Below, one piece after another: positions 52,424 through 61,447 of a DNA stretch of 64,000 nt. The DNA comes from JACDAE01 sp963744875. GTDB lineage: Bacteria > Chloroflexota > Ktedonobacteria > Ktedonobacterales > Ktedonobacteraceae. The notes beneath the pieces are model-generated. The model saw only the letters and a list, made by a program, of their open reading frames with translations. It was not told the origin of the DNA and searched no databases. The first letter of the stretch is position 1. The number at the start of each line of letters is the position of its first letter. Where the stretch lies: positions 62,001 through 126,000 of the forward strand of contig CAVUVQ010000013.1 in the NCBI GenBank assembly GCA_963744875.1, read 5' to 3'. Made by a program: the position numbers and the translations under genes.

Positions 52424-52443
52424 GTTTCTCTTTAAAGAGAAAC
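52424..52443. promoter_or_regulatory. Perfect palindrome GTTTCTCTTTAAAGAGAAAC
   Basis: A 20-bp perfect dyad without spacer, 88 bases upstream of the YggT start and 125 bases past the DUF2079 stop. It fits a dimeric repressor site or a short terminator hairpin. Confidence 0.4.
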
Positions 52444-52567
52444 AATTTAAGCTTGTATGAACATATTCATGCACCCATAGCTGGGCTTGCTCTGATTATA
52501 ACATGCATTACATGTTTTCTGCTATGGACAATTAACCACATCTCGCCGCCCTAATAGTATTACGTCC

Positions 52568-54268
52568 TCAGCCACCTTCAGGGTACAGAAGCGTCCCTGA
52601 CTGAGTTGAATTCAAGGCCTTAACAGTACTTATTTTATCCTCGGGAAAGACGGTACTCAAGTCAACAATAATATACTTCACGGTCTGATCATTGCCAGGA
52701 ATTGATGAAATGGTGACATTAGGGAAGATCGTGATATATTGTCTTTCAGTGAGATGAGGATTTAAGCTTGTGCCAGCCGAAACCGGAGCGTCAGGAGGGA
52801 TCTCATTCAACAATAATTGAATACGTGCCTCACGCGTTCCAGGCACACTGGTAGCCATAAGATTGTTTATCGTTGGTGCCATAAAAGCGTAGTTAAGCAA
52901 GGCCATTGCAATGATCCACGCACATGCAATCAATTGGAATTTTTGCAATGGAAGTGGTTTCGCGAGAGAACTCATACGCTCACTGAAGCGGCCCCATTGA
53001 GATTTTCCCTCATAGGCGACAACAGAGAAGCCAGGCTGCGCCAGAGCTAACGAGCGTATCACAACAGGACGGGTACTTAGCGTCTGGAAAATGGAGCGAT
53101 AGGTCAATACAACTCTATCCCCTAAAGAGATGTATCCTGGTCTTTTTTGTTCTAATGTGCTACGGGAAAAACTGTCCGACGGTAATACCACAACTTCACC
53201 GCGCCAGCGTGCCCAGAGTTTAACGAGGCGTTGTAGGCCGATAATCGCGGACATCATCACAAAAGGAATGATAGGCGCATTATACTGATAGATGCCCGTA
53301 TAGAGCAGTTTATCACCACTCAATAAGTTCATTGCGAAGTCGGGTAACGTTGGCAACAGCCATTCAGGAGCCAATAACGCCAGAAAACCCGTACCACGGA
53401 AGATATTCAACAGGTAATAGATACGATCAAATGAAACAAAGGTAGTAATAAGCACCCAGGGATGGAATAAGATGTTGACGATTGCTGCACTAGGAGAACT
53501 ACCCAGCGATTGGTAACGATACCAGAAGGTGTTGTGTTGTATTCCAGTATAGAAATGCGGCTCAATAATCGCTACGGCAATAAGTGTCCAGAGGATACCA
53601 CCAACAAATAATATCGTACCCAGGCGAGGAACTTTATATTTCCAGATCACAAGAAATCCCAATAAGGCAACAACCGTGGGAATCTCTTCTTTAGATGCAG
53701 CTGCAAGCAGGCAAGCGACGACAAACCAGAAGTAGCGTTTGTAGGTAATCGCTAAAATCGCATACAACAAGAGTGGTGTAGCTAGCGAAACAAGGTGAAA
53801 GTCAAAAATGTTTACGCCAAGTAAAGCGGGCAAAATGAGGTAAGCGCCCACCATTGCGGTTGCAAGCAGAGGCCAATCCGGCAAATGTTTGCGTGTCAAT
53901 AGAAAAACGGGTAGAGCACCTGAAGCAAGCACAAGCGTTTGAAAGATAAGTAAGATACGAGGATCAGAGTGAAAGGCATAAAGAAGCGAAAGCGGTAAAA
54001 GGATCGGCTCAACGTGCTGTGCCAGGCGCGTTGGCGGACCAAAATAGTTATCGCCCTGGTTGGTCCAGACAAAGAAGCGACCGTGCAGAGTATTCCAGAT
54101 CGCCTGATCCATATTGCCCAGGTCGAATGCGGTTGCCTTAAATGTATCGTAACGTAGCACTGATTGATAGCTCATTACGAGAGCGTATACAATCACAGCA
54201 AGGATCATAAGCAGCCATGCAAGCTGAACCAGGTTAAATTGTCGTGTGCGTAGATGAAATCTTTTCAT
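52568..54268 (-). CDS. DUF2079 polytopic membrane protein
   Basis: 566 residues with about ten membrane helices. Hallmark DUF2079 segment TAFDLGNMDQAIWNTLHGRFF near residue 45, then HVEPILLPLSLLYAF and FDFHLVSLATPLLLYA. The fold is that of GT-C type glycosyl or mannosyl transferases, though the substrate is unknown. The C-terminal domain after about residue 450 is soluble. Start ATG 54268 is 14 bases after the stop of the YdjM-like gene, so the two are probably co-transcribed. Confidence 0.82.
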   Translation of the reverse strand: MKRFHLRTRQFNLVQLAWLLMILAVIVYALVMSYQSVLRYDTFKATAFDLGNMDQAIWNTLHGRFFVWTNQGDNYFGPPTRLAQHVEPILLPLSLLYAFHSDPRILLIFQTLVLASGALPVFLLTRKHLPDWPLLATAMVGAYLILPALLGVNIFDFHLVSLATPLLLYAILAITYKRYFWFVVACLLAAASKEEIPTVVALLGFLVIWKYKVPRLGTILFVGGILWTLIAVAIIEPHFYTGIQHNTFWYRYQSLGSSPSAAIVNILFHPWVLITTFVSFDRIYYLLNIFRGTGFLALLAPEWLLPTLPDFAMNLLSGDKLLYTGIYQYNAPIIPFVMMSAIIGLQRLVKLWARWRGEVVVLPSDSFSRSTLEQKRPGYISLGDRVVLTYRSIFQTLSTRPVVIRSLALAQPGFSVVAYEGKSQWGRFSERMSSLAKPLPLQKFQLIACAWIIAMALLNYAFMAPTINNLMATSVPGTREARIQLLLNEIPPDAPVSAGTSLNPHLTERQYITIFPNVTISSIPGNDQTVKYIIVDLSTVFPEDKISTVKALNSTQSGTLLYPEGG

Positions 54269-54281
54269 TTTTTCATAATCT

Positions 54282-54881
54282 TCATATTACAATAACAGAT
54301 TGCCAGATACCGATAGCGACGAGAAGCATAAAAGACCAGACGATCACAAATTCGGGCCATGTGCCAGTCCGAAAGCGCCAATGCGGATTGGGAGGGAAGC
54401 CGAAGCGCCTACGATTAGGCCAGAAAAGCGGTACGCCACCTAAAGTAAGAGCATCAGCGGCAATATGCATGACACAGCCGAATAATACACCAAAAAAGAC
54501 CAGGTGTGAAGCACCTACAAATGCTGCCGGGACGGTCAAATTTTGTTTGTCCAGTAAGTAGATTACAACTCGTTCAAGGCCAATGGCAAGTAAAGAGCCA
54601 ATCACTAGCCCTAAAAGACTGTGGAAAACGGTACGATGGCCGGCAATACGTTGAATTTCTTTACTCACGATACCAAACTTATGTCCCATAGTACTACGTG
54701 CATTATCAATATCAGGTAACAGAGCGCCAAAACCTACAGCGAAATAGTAGACAATTTTTCTTACAATCAACACCAGGGGAACTGTTTTTGCGGCGGTCAA
54801 GGGATCGCCAGTTATATGAATAAGACTATCAAAGACCACGCCTGCGGTTAAACCTACCAGTAAATGTGACCGACCTTCCAT
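54282..54881 (-). CDS. YdjM-type membrane-bound metal-dependent hydrolase
   Basis: 199 residues. The HLLVGLTAGVVFDS start, LLPDIDNARSTMGHK, AGHRTVFHSLLG and CVMHIAADALTLGGVPLFWP place conserved His and Asp residues as in the YdjM family of inner-membrane putative hydrolases. Four to five membrane helices. ATG 54881 is chosen; its ribosome site (GAGGAGG) is close, and TTG 54893 is an alternative. Lies directly upstream of the DUF2079 gene. Confidence 0.75.
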   Translation of the reverse strand: MEGRSHLLVGLTAGVVFDSLIHITGDPLTAAKTVPLVLIVRKIVYYFAVGFGALLPDIDNARSTMGHKFGIVSKEIQRIAGHRTVFHSLLGLVIGSLLAIGLERVVIYLLDKQNLTVPAAFVGASHLVFFGVLFGCVMHIAADALTLGGVPLFWPNRRRFGFPPNPHWRFRTGTWPEFVIVWSFMLLVAIGIWQSVIVI

Positions 54882-54917
54882 GCGCCTCCTCAACTCCTCC
54901 TGAATAGAATGCGTATT

Positions 54918-55520
54918 CTATGGCATTGTAGGGGGTATGGGGGGGAATGTCAACTGTGCAAGGTCACTATAAGAATAGGCTATTGTTGGGAATAAAGCGA
55001 GTTGCAAAAATTTTTTGACAATAGCATGTTCAGCAGTAACATCATCATCGGTGGACGTACCGGCAAACTCGCTTTCGAGCTCGACAAACGAACCGAGCCC
55101 TGTTACGCGATCAAAATGGATACGCGTTCGTCCATAACGATAGAGCACGCGGGTCTTCTCAATCGTCATCCAGGTGCCGAGGGTAGTTGTTAAGAGGGGT
55201 AAAAATGTTGCAGGGTCGGTGATGGGACTGATAAGATACTCGCTTATACGGGAGCTTTCCTCGTTGGGGCGTGTGTATGCAACAAGCAATGCGCCGGATG
55301 CTGCGTTTTCGTACTTCTCTTGTACATGCGATGGTGTTCTTTGCATATCGTCTTGTATAGACCATTCACGCAGCTTTAAGCGACCAGAGGGAACATTGAA
55401 ATAGGTATCACGTTGTTGCAATGTATGGATGTAATTAGCGTTATTTTGCTGTGCACGCTGCTCTAACATTTTCAGGGTAGTTTCGTCAGGGCATTGGACT
55501 TTTAATTCTAAATTGCGCAT
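54918..55520 (-). CDS. CYTH-domain protein (class IV cyclase/thiamine triphosphatase-like)
   Basis: 200 residues forming one CYTH domain. The N-terminal NLELKV is the ExExK-type motif, and RDTYFNVPSGRLKLRE, TIEKTRVLYRYGRTRIHFDRVTGLGSFVELESEF are the other tunnel strands with acidic and basic residues. CYTH enzymes act on triphosphates (cAMP formation, triphosphate hydrolysis); which applies here is unknown. Start ATG at 55520. It lies 36 bases upstream of the YdjM-like gene on the same strand. Confidence 0.88.
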   Translation of the reverse strand: MRNLELKVQCPDETTLKMLEQRAQQNNANYIHTLQQRDTYFNVPSGRLKLREWSIQDDMQRTPSHVQEKYENAASGALLVAYTRPNEESSRISEYLISPITDPATFLPLLTTTLGTWMTIEKTRVLYRYGRTRIHFDRVTGLGSFVELESEFAGTSTDDDVTAEHAIVKKFLQLALFPTIAYSYSDLAQLTFPPIPPTMP

Positions 55521-55564
55521 AAATAGATATCCAATCTTATTTTTCAGCGTAGATATGCATTACC

Positions 55565-55661
55565 GTAGAGACCAGATTTATCGCGTCTAATAATTTATTA
55601 ATTTGATTACCGCCATAAAGACCATTAATAAATTATTAGACGCGATAAATCTGGTCTCTAC
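55565..55661. repeat. Perfect 38-bp-arm palindrome
   Basis: GTAGAGACCAGATTTATCGC... (55565-55602) is mirrored exactly at 55624-55661 around a 21-base loop. The AT-rich inner part is unusual for the family. It covers the last codon of the SUF-linked Rieske gene and probably acts as the operon terminator. Confidence 0.85.
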
Positions 55662-55975
55662 GCATCTGGTAATTGGATGTAGATTGCGTCGTCTTCGATT
55701 TTGACGGGATAGGTGAGTACGTCTTGGCGAGCTGGTCCACGTACAACTTTGCCAGTGCGTATGTCAAATTGAGCGGCATGCCAGGGACAGGTCAGGATAT
55801 ATCCATCAAGTTCGCCCTCGTTAAGGGGGCCACTGATATGGGTACAGTTGTCGGTAAATGCATAGACGGTGCCCTCTATCTTTGCGAGACAGACAAGCTC
55901 CCCATCAACTTCGACGGGAAGCAGTTCACCTTCCTCTAGCTCACTGGACTCGGCGGCTTTGAAAAAATCGGCCAT
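55658..55975 (-). CDS. Rieske-type [2Fe-2S] ferredoxin of the SUF operon
   Basis: 105 residues. A soluble NirD/biphenyl-dioxygenase-ferredoxin type Rieske domain with ligand pairs CTHISG (about residue 44) and CPWHAAQFD (about 63), and GKVVRGPA between the strands. Likely donates electrons to cluster assembly or is a client of it. Its ATG directly abuts the SDR stop. This gene is the last of the seven-gene SUF operon. Confidence 0.9.
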   Translation of the reverse strand: MADFFKAAESSELEEGELLPVEVDGELVCLAKIEGTVYAFTDNCTHISGPLNEGELDGYILTCPWHAAQFDIRTGKVVRGPARQDVLTYPVKIEDDAIYIQLPDA

Positions 55976-56716
55976 CTATGCTCTCTTGCTCCCTACCACT
56001 GGCAAGGTTACACCGTTCACTCCGTCACTGGCGGATGATACCAGGAAAATAGCGGCTTCAGAAAGTGCTTCCAGCGTGACCCATTTTGTGCTCAACTCTT
56101 CTTCAGAAGGTTTCATACTGTCAAGATTGGATTGCGTGATGAGCAGGCCAGGACCGATAGCATTAACATAAATACCATGCTTTTGACCCTCTTTAGCGAA
56201 GGTTCTCGTGAGAGCATCGACGCCTGCTTTGGCAGCGTTATAAGCAGCCATCATTGGGCCTGCACTTTCGACGCCACCCGCGCGACTAAAATTAAGGATT
56301 TTGCCCGCACCCTGGCTACTCATAAGCGGCCATGCGGCGCGTGTGCAGAGAAACGTCGTCAATAGATTATTGTTTAGTTCACTCTGCCAATCGACGAGGC
56401 TTAGTTCATCTGAGGGGCCATATTTGGTGAGGCCACCGGCAAGGTTGACCAGAATATCGATGCGCTCGTACGCTCCCAGGGCCTCATCGATCAGGGTTTT
56501 GGCTCCCTCCTCGGTGGTCAGATCGGCTGCAACGGGCAAGACCATGGGTACTCCGCTGTCGCGTAGCTCTTGCGCCCGTGCGTTGATACGCTCTTCGCTA
56601 CGTGCGCTAATAACAAGATCGGCTCCCTCGCGTGCAAATGCCTGTGCGAGAGCAAACCCGGCCTGACCAGGAAAACTGACACCTGTGATGATTGCGGCTT
56701 TCCCTTTTAGACGCAT
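55976..56716 (-). CDS. Short-chain dehydrogenase (SDR), SUF-operon gene
   Basis: 246 residues, classical SDR. Cofactor motif TGVSFPGQAGFALA is somewhat expanded; NLAGG, the Ser in NFSRAGG and catalytic YNAAKAG are present. Resembles 3-oxoacyl-ACP reductases. Starts immediately after the sufU stop and ends adjacent to the Rieske start, so translation is coupled. A reductase between SufU and a Rieske ferredoxin might supply reducing power, but this is an inference from context. Confidence 0.85.
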   Translation of the reverse strand: MRLKGKAAIITGVSFPGQAGFALAQAFAREGADLVISARSEERINARAQELRDSGVPMVLPVAADLTTEEGAKTLIDEALGAYERIDILVNLAGGLTKYGPSDELSLVDWQSELNNNLLTTFLCTRAAWPLMSSQGAGKILNFSRAGGVESAGPMMAAYNAAKAGVDALTRTFAKEGQKHGIYVNAIGPGLLITQSNLDSMKPSEEELSTKWVTLEALSEAAIFLVSSASDGVNGVTLPVVGSKRA

Positions 56717-57121
56717 TTATTCTTCCTCTTCTTCACTATTCGGTTGCTCAAGTCCCGCCATCGCAAGACCACGATGAAGGACACGTAGTGAAAGAAATGC
56801 GCATTTTGTGCGTGCCGGACTGATTGGAATTCCCAATACATCCAGCACATCGTCCTTACCGAGCGCGACGACTTCCTCTACGGTCTTGCCCTCAATCAAT
56901 TCTGAGAGCATGGATGCCGATGCCTGGCTGATTGCACAGCCACGGCCCTGGAAACGCACCTCTTTGATGTGATCCCCCTCGACTACAAGATCCATGCCCA
57001 ACTGATCGCCACAGAGAGGATTCGCGTCCTCCGAGTGCACATCGGGCTGGTCAAGCTTCCCGTAGTTGCGCGGGTTACGATAGTGATCCAGAATATATTC
57101 TCGATAATAATCCATTGCCAT
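56717..57121 (-). CDS. sufU: SufU/IscU-type iron-sulfur scaffold or sulfur acceptor
   Basis: 134 residues. NPLCGDQLGMDL, GRGCAISQASASML and ARTKCAFLSL hold the three conserved Cys and the Asp, and RNPRNYG is the typical N-terminus. SufU accepts sulfur from SufS, the next gene upstream. ATG 57121 is chosen (GGAGG eight bases upstream) rather than the Met at 57151. The tail is poly-Glu. The gap to sufS is 39 bases. Confidence 0.93.
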   Translation of the reverse strand: MAMDYYREYILDHYRNPRNYGKLDQPDVHSEDANPLCGDQLGMDLVVEGDHIKEVRFQGRGCAISQASASMLSELIEGKTVEEVVALGKDDVLDVLGIPISPARTKCAFLSLRVLHRGLAMAGLEQPNSEEEEE

Positions 57122-57160
57122 AATTTGAGCCTCCCCAGGGCATTGACCCATTTCAGGAAT

Positions 57161-58417
57161 TTAAAACCTGAAAATTTCTTGTGCTTTGCGTAGCCCCTGT
57201 ACCAGTATATCGATTTCTTCTTTAATTGTATAGACGTAGAAACTGGCACGAGCGGTGGCGGCCAATCCGAAGCGCTCCATCAGTGGCTGTGCACAGTGAT
57301 GACCAGCGCGAATAGCAACGCCGACCTCTTGATCAAGAATAGAGGCCAGATCATGTGGGTGAATATCACCCAGGTTGAATGAGATCACACCGCCGCGCTG
57401 ACTGGCCGCCGGGCCATAGATAGTCACCTCTGGAATGGTTTTTAATTGCTGCATGGCATAAGCAGTTATCTCACGCTCATGCTCTATGACGGATGCCATG
57501 CCCAGTTCGTTGAGATAATCAACCGCTGCGCCGAGTCCGATGGCTTCGGCGATGGCTGGTGTGCCCGCTTCAAATTTCCATGGTAGATCGTTCCATGTCG
57601 AATGGCGCAGGCCAACTTTGCGGATCATATCGCCGCCACCCATAAAAGGTGGCATGGCCTCTAATAGATCACGCTTGCCATACAACACACCGATACCTGT
57701 GGGTCCCAGCATTTTATGTGAACTGAAACAGAGGAAATCAACGTCGAGCGCCTGCACATCGACCGGGAAATGTGGAACACTTTGAGCAGCATCGAGCAGG
57801 ACAATCGCACCTGCTGCATGCGCCTGAGCAATCATCTCTTGCGCTGGGTTGATCGTTCCTAAGACATTTGACATATGCGTAAAGGCAACAAGCTTTGGTC
57901 CTTGCTGCAATAGCTGAGCGTAGATATCCTGCTGTAGCAAGCCATCATCGGTTACCGGAACAAATTCAAGGCGTGCCCCAGTGCGTTCGGCCAGCAATTG
58001 CCAGGGTACAAGATTACTGTGATGCTCCATCTCGGTCAGGATGATCAGGTCGTCGGCATGAATGTTGGCGTTTCCCCAGCTATAGGCAACTAGATTGATG
58101 CTCTCGGTGGTATTGCGCGTGAATACTATCTGTTTGCTTTGACGAGCATTGATGAAGCGAGCCGTTTTTATACGTGCTTTATCCATTGCAGCGGTAGCTT
58201 CTTCGCTGATCGCGTAGACGCCTCGATGGATGTTGGCGTTGTAGGTGCGATAGTATGTATCCATGGCGTCAATGACGGCCAAGGGCTTTTGGGAACTTGC
58301 TGTGCTATCAAGGTAGGCAAGCGTTTTGCCATGTACCTGGCGCGATAGGATGGGAAAGTCCTTGCGTATCTCTTCTATCGGGCGAGCCTGGCCCCTACGA
58401 TTATCGGTTATTGTCAT
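57161..58417 (-). CDS. sufS: Cysteine desulfurase SufS
   Basis: 418 residues. PLP enzyme that takes sulfur from cysteine. PLP-binding region TEMEHHSNLVPW, the Schiff-base Lys in FSSHKMLGPTG, and the catalytic Cys in RAGHHCAQPLM are present. The ATG at 58417 (GGGGA upstream) gives an N-terminal extension, DNRRGQARPIEE, whose codons include CGTAGGGGCCAGGCTCGCCC, a half-copy of the intergenic palindrome family, before the usual IRKDFPILSR. Downstream of sufB/D by 118 bases that hold another palindrome. Confidence 0.93.
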   Translation of the reverse strand: MTITDNRRGQARPIEEIRKDFPILSRQVHGKTLAYLDSTASSQKPLAVIDAMDTYYRTYNANIHRGVYAISEEATAAMDKARIKTARFINARQSKQIVFTRNTTESINLVAYSWGNANIHADDLIILTEMEHHSNLVPWQLLAERTGARLEFVPVTDDGLLQQDIYAQLLQQGPKLVAFTHMSNVLGTINPAQEMIAQAHAAGAIVLLDAAQSVPHFPVDVQALDVDFLCFSSHKMLGPTGIGVLYGKRDLLEAMPPFMGGGDMIRKVGLRHSTWNDLPWKFEAGTPAIAEAIGLGAAVDYLNELGMASVIEHEREITAYAMQQLKTIPEVTIYGPAASQRGGVISFNLGDIHPHDLASILDQEVGVAIRAGHHCAQPLMERFGLAATARASFYVYTIKEEIDILVQGLRKAQEIFRF

Positions 58418-58448
58418 GTTTCCCCTGATTCCCCATTGGGATAGATTT

Positions 58449-58525
58449 GTAGGGGCCATGGGTGGAAACCACATGGGCGCGATCAATCGGGCCCCTACGC
58501 ATGGGCGCGATCAATCAGGCCCATG
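58449..58525. repeat. Palindrome and direct repeat between sufS and sufB/D
   Basis: GTAGGGGCC (58449-58457) is mirrored by GGCCCCTAC (58490-58498). ATGGGCGCGATCAATC is directly repeated with its flank at about 58473 and 58501. Lies inside the SUF operon, so it may limit read-through to sufS. Confidence 0.7.
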
Positions 58526-58535
58526 CAAATCTGTC

Positions 58536-59996
58536 CTAGTATTCTGTTAATTTGATTTCTTCGTCGGCGTCGGCGGGATTGCCGTCGAGGTGGATTGCGC
58601 CCTCATCAACGCCTTCGATCTCCCAACGCTCCTGGGCATCGACCCAGGTGTCGGCCTCGGTCTCGTATTCGCCACTCATGCGGCGTACGATGCTACGACG
58701 TAGGCGCACGCGCAGGTTTTCGAGGGGGATACGCTGTAGCACTGGCTCAAAGAAGCCCTGGACGATAATACGTTCGGCCTCTTCGCGGGGAATACCACGT
58801 ACCATCAGGTAAAAGAGTTGTTCGTCGTCGACCTGACCGCTGGTTGCACCGTGGCTGGCGCTGACTTCGTTGGCGGCGATCTCAAGACCTGGAATAAACT
58901 CGCCGCGTGCCTCTTTGCTTAACAATAAGCCATGTGCCGAGAGGTACGAAGCTGTTTGCTGAGCGCCGGCTTCAACGCGAATCATGCCATCAAACTCTAC
59001 GCGGGAGCGACCGGTTAATACGCCTTTGACCAATGTTTCGGCATTCGTTGAGAGTGCAGCGTGATCCGAAAGCGTATTGATGGAATAGCGCTGATCGTTA
59101 TCGGTGAAGAAGACGCCAACCAGTTCACCTGCGCTGCCATTGCCCTTGAGTCCTAAGCCAAGCGTGGAGAGCGTGACTTTACTGCCAAGATCCGCAGCGA
59201 CATATGTGACGCTACCGTCCTTCTCGTACAAGGCATTCTTGTTTGAGATGTTCCAGGTGTTCTGATCGAGATCTTGCAGGTTGCTAAACTCGATACGGGC
59301 TTCATTCTTTGCATAAAGCTCAACAACATCGCTTAACAGGCTCGGGTGCTGTGCGTCGGCCTTTGAGGTATACTCTTCGACAAAGCGCACGCTGCTCTGT
59401 GGTTCGGCAATGATGAGCGTATGTGTAAATCCAGCAGAGGAAGAAGCATCCAGCCAGACCTGAGCCAGGATAGGAGCTTCGATCGCAACGCCCTGTGGAA
59501 TATAAAGGAAGAAGCCACCACTCCAAAATGCTGCATGTAGAGCTGTATACTTGCTTGTTGCCACGGGTATGCAATCCGTCATAAAGTGTTTCTGCACCAG
59601 TTCAGGATAGGTGCGGACGGCATTATCCAGATCGGTCAGAATGACGCCCTGCTGCTTGAGTTCGGCGCTCAGTTCGCTATGGACGACGGAACTATTATGC
59701 TGCACGATCAGGCCTGAGCGTTCGTTGACGAGTGCTTGCTGTAAAGATTGCTCAATAGCGGCGGGTAATGCACCATTTGTATCCGAGGGGATATATGGGC
59801 TGAGTTCCTGAAATTTGAAGTTCGAGATTGTGCGTAGCGTACCCAGGTCTCCACGTCTTCCCAGCGGTGCCGGAGTATTTTCGTAGACTTCCCAGGCTTG
59901 CAGGCGCTTTTGCAGCATCCACTCAGGCTCACCCTTCTGGCGCGACAGTTCCTCGATGGTACCGCGTGAGAATCCTGTTGCCAAAGGTTTAAGCAT
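58536..59996 (-). CDS. sufD: SufB/SufD-family scaffold subunit
   Basis: 486 residues. N-terminal helical part (SRQKGEPEWMLQKRLQAWEVYE) is SufB/D-like; the C-terminal right-handed beta-helix ends with ASHGATSGQVDDEQLFYLMVRGIPREEAERIIVQGFFEP, the family signature. Only one member occurs in the operon, so this protein must pair with SufC alone or with a SufB encoded elsewhere. Length is nearer SufB and sequence flavour nearer SufD; the symbol is provisional. ATG 59996 overlaps the sufC stop by eight bases. The acidic C-terminal tail is extra. Confidence 0.85.
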   Translation of the reverse strand: MLKPLATGFSRGTIEELSRQKGEPEWMLQKRLQAWEVYENTPAPLGRRGDLGTLRTISNFKFQELSPYIPSDTNGALPAAIEQSLQQALVNERSGLIVQHNSSVVHSELSAELKQQGVILTDLDNAVRTYPELVQKHFMTDCIPVATSKYTALHAAFWSGGFFLYIPQGVAIEAPILAQVWLDASSSAGFTHTLIIAEPQSSVRFVEEYTSKADAQHPSLLSDVVELYAKNEARIEFSNLQDLDQNTWNISNKNALYEKDGSVTYVAADLGSKVTLSTLGLGLKGNGSAGELVGVFFTDNDQRYSINTLSDHAALSTNAETLVKGVLTGRSRVEFDGMIRVEAGAQQTASYLSAHGLLLSKEARGEFIPGLEIAANEVSASHGATSGQVDDEQLFYLMVRGIPREEAERIIVQGFFEPVLQRIPLENLRVRLRRSIVRRMSGEYETEADTWVDAQERWEIEGVDEGAIHLDGNPADADEEIKLTEY

Positions 59997-60831
59997 GGTT
60001 GCTCACCTCACCAGCCACACTTGTCGCACTCTCATCTTCAAGGGGCTTCAACCACTCATACCCACGCTCCTCAAGTTCCAACGCCAGTTCTTTGCCGCCG
60101 GATTTAATGATGCGACCATTGAACATAACATGAACGAAATCGGGAGTGATGTAGTTAAGCATGCGCTGGTAGTGCGTGATCAGCAGGATGCCCAGGTTAG
60201 GACCTGTCAAAGCATTGACGCTCTCGGATACAATTTTGAGCGCGTCGATATCAAGACCAGAGTCGGTCTCGTCCATCAGAGCAATCTCGGGCTCCAACAG
60301 CGCCATCTGTAAAATCTCAGCGCGTTTCTTTTCACCACCGGAGAAGCCATCGTTGATCGCGCGGTTGATGAAGCTATTATCGACTTTGAGCAGGCGCATT
60401 TTTGCTTGCAGCAGAGTGCGGAACTCTTTCACAGGGACATTCTTACGCTTCGTCATGTTTCCGGTAGGGTTCTCACCCTCTTCAAGAGGCTTATTGCCTT
60501 CGCGCACGGCCTCAAGCGAGCGGCGTAAGAAGTTCGCAACACTGACGCCTGGAATAGACATCGGGTATTGGAACGCGAGGAAGAGGCGCATACGAGCGCG
60601 GCGGTCAGGAGAATACTCCAGAATATTTTCGCCTTTAAACCAGATCTCACCGTCGGTTACTTCATATTTAGGGTTGCCCATAACGACATTTGCCAGCGTA
60701 CTTTTGCCAGAGCCATTAGGTCCCATTAAGGCATGAATTTCGCCCTGTTTCACAACAAGGTCCACACCACGTAAAATCGGCTTACCCTCAATGTTGGCAT
60801 GAAGGTTTTTAATTACAAGTTCAGATTCCAT
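59989..60831 (-). CDS. sufC: SufC ATPase of the iron-sulfur assembly complex
   Basis: 280 residues; usual length near 250, with a longer tail. Walker A GPNGSGKST, ABC signature FSGGEKKRAEI, Walker B IALMDETDSGLD and switch His in LLITHYQRML are complete. It powers conformational change in SufB/D. Second gene of the operon, 21 bases after the Rrf2 regulator. ATG at 60831 behind AAGGTA. Confidence 0.95.
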   Translation of the reverse strand: MESELVIKNLHANIEGKPILRGVDLVVKQGEIHALMGPNGSGKSTLANVVMGNPKYEVTDGEIWFKGENILEYSPDRRARMRLFLAFQYPMSIPGVSVANFLRRSLEAVREGNKPLEEGENPTGNMTKRKNVPVKEFRTLLQAKMRLLKVDNSFINRAINDGFSGGEKKRAEILQMALLEPEIALMDETDSGLDIDALKIVSESVNALTGPNLGILLITHYQRMLNYITPDFVHVMFNGRIIKSGGKELALELEERGYEWLKPLEDESATSVAGEVSNHA

Positions 60832-60852
60832 TACAAGATACCTTTCCTTAGA

Positions 60853-61380
60853 TCAGTTATAGGGTATTTCCGAATGTGCATCTAGAGAGAATTCCGCTGC
60901 TTCGATGCCCACATGGATATCGGAGAGCGCAATAAAATGCGAACTCTGACTCTCCGTAAATTCTTTTGCCAGATCGGCCAGAGTAATTGAGTCAAGGGTA
61001 TTGGCGACGGCATCGCGCACTCTTGCCCACAGATATTTCGTTTTGCACGAGTCTAGAAAATTGCAGACCTGGCTCATCTCCCCTTCGGTCGCACAGATCA
61101 TGGGAGAGATCGGCCCTTCCAGCACACGTACAACTTCACCCATCGTAATTGAGGCGGGATCGCGGCTCAGCTTGTAGCCACCATGTGCACCACGTGTACT
61201 GGCAACCAGTGGAGGCTCGGACTCGCGCAACAACTTCACGAGCTGCTCCAGGTATGCGAGTGGTAACATCTCTGCCTGCGAGATGTCGGTTAACGAACGT
61301 GGACGCTGCCCGTAATGACGAGCGAGGTCAACCATAATCCGCACGCCATATTCGCCTTTGGTAGAAACTCGTAACATCAT
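60853..61380 (-). CDS. Rrf2/IscR-family regulator of the SUF operon
   Basis: 175 residues. N-terminal winged HTH (MLRVSTKGEYGVRIMVDLA, LPLAYLEQLVKLLRES, ASTRGAHGGYKLSR). Three cysteines (96, 106, 112: MICATEG...CNFLDSCKTK) could hold an iron-sulfur cluster, with spacing close to but not identical to IscR. It heads the SUF operon and probably represses it when clusters are sufficient. ATG 61380 (or 61377) behind GGGAGA. Confidence 0.9.
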   Translation of the reverse strand: MMLRVSTKGEYGVRIMVDLARHYGQRPRSLTDISQAEMLPLAYLEQLVKLLRESEPPLVASTRGAHGGYKLSRDPASITMGEVVRVLEGPISPMICATEGEMSQVCNFLDSCKTKYLWARVRDAVANTLDSITLADLAKEFTESQSSHFIALSDIHVGIEAAEFSLDAHSEIPYN

Positions 61381-61447
61381 GGCATCTCCCTTCTCATCAT
61401 AACGACAGGCAATTGTGTTCTATTGTATTGGCAACATGTTACCAGAT

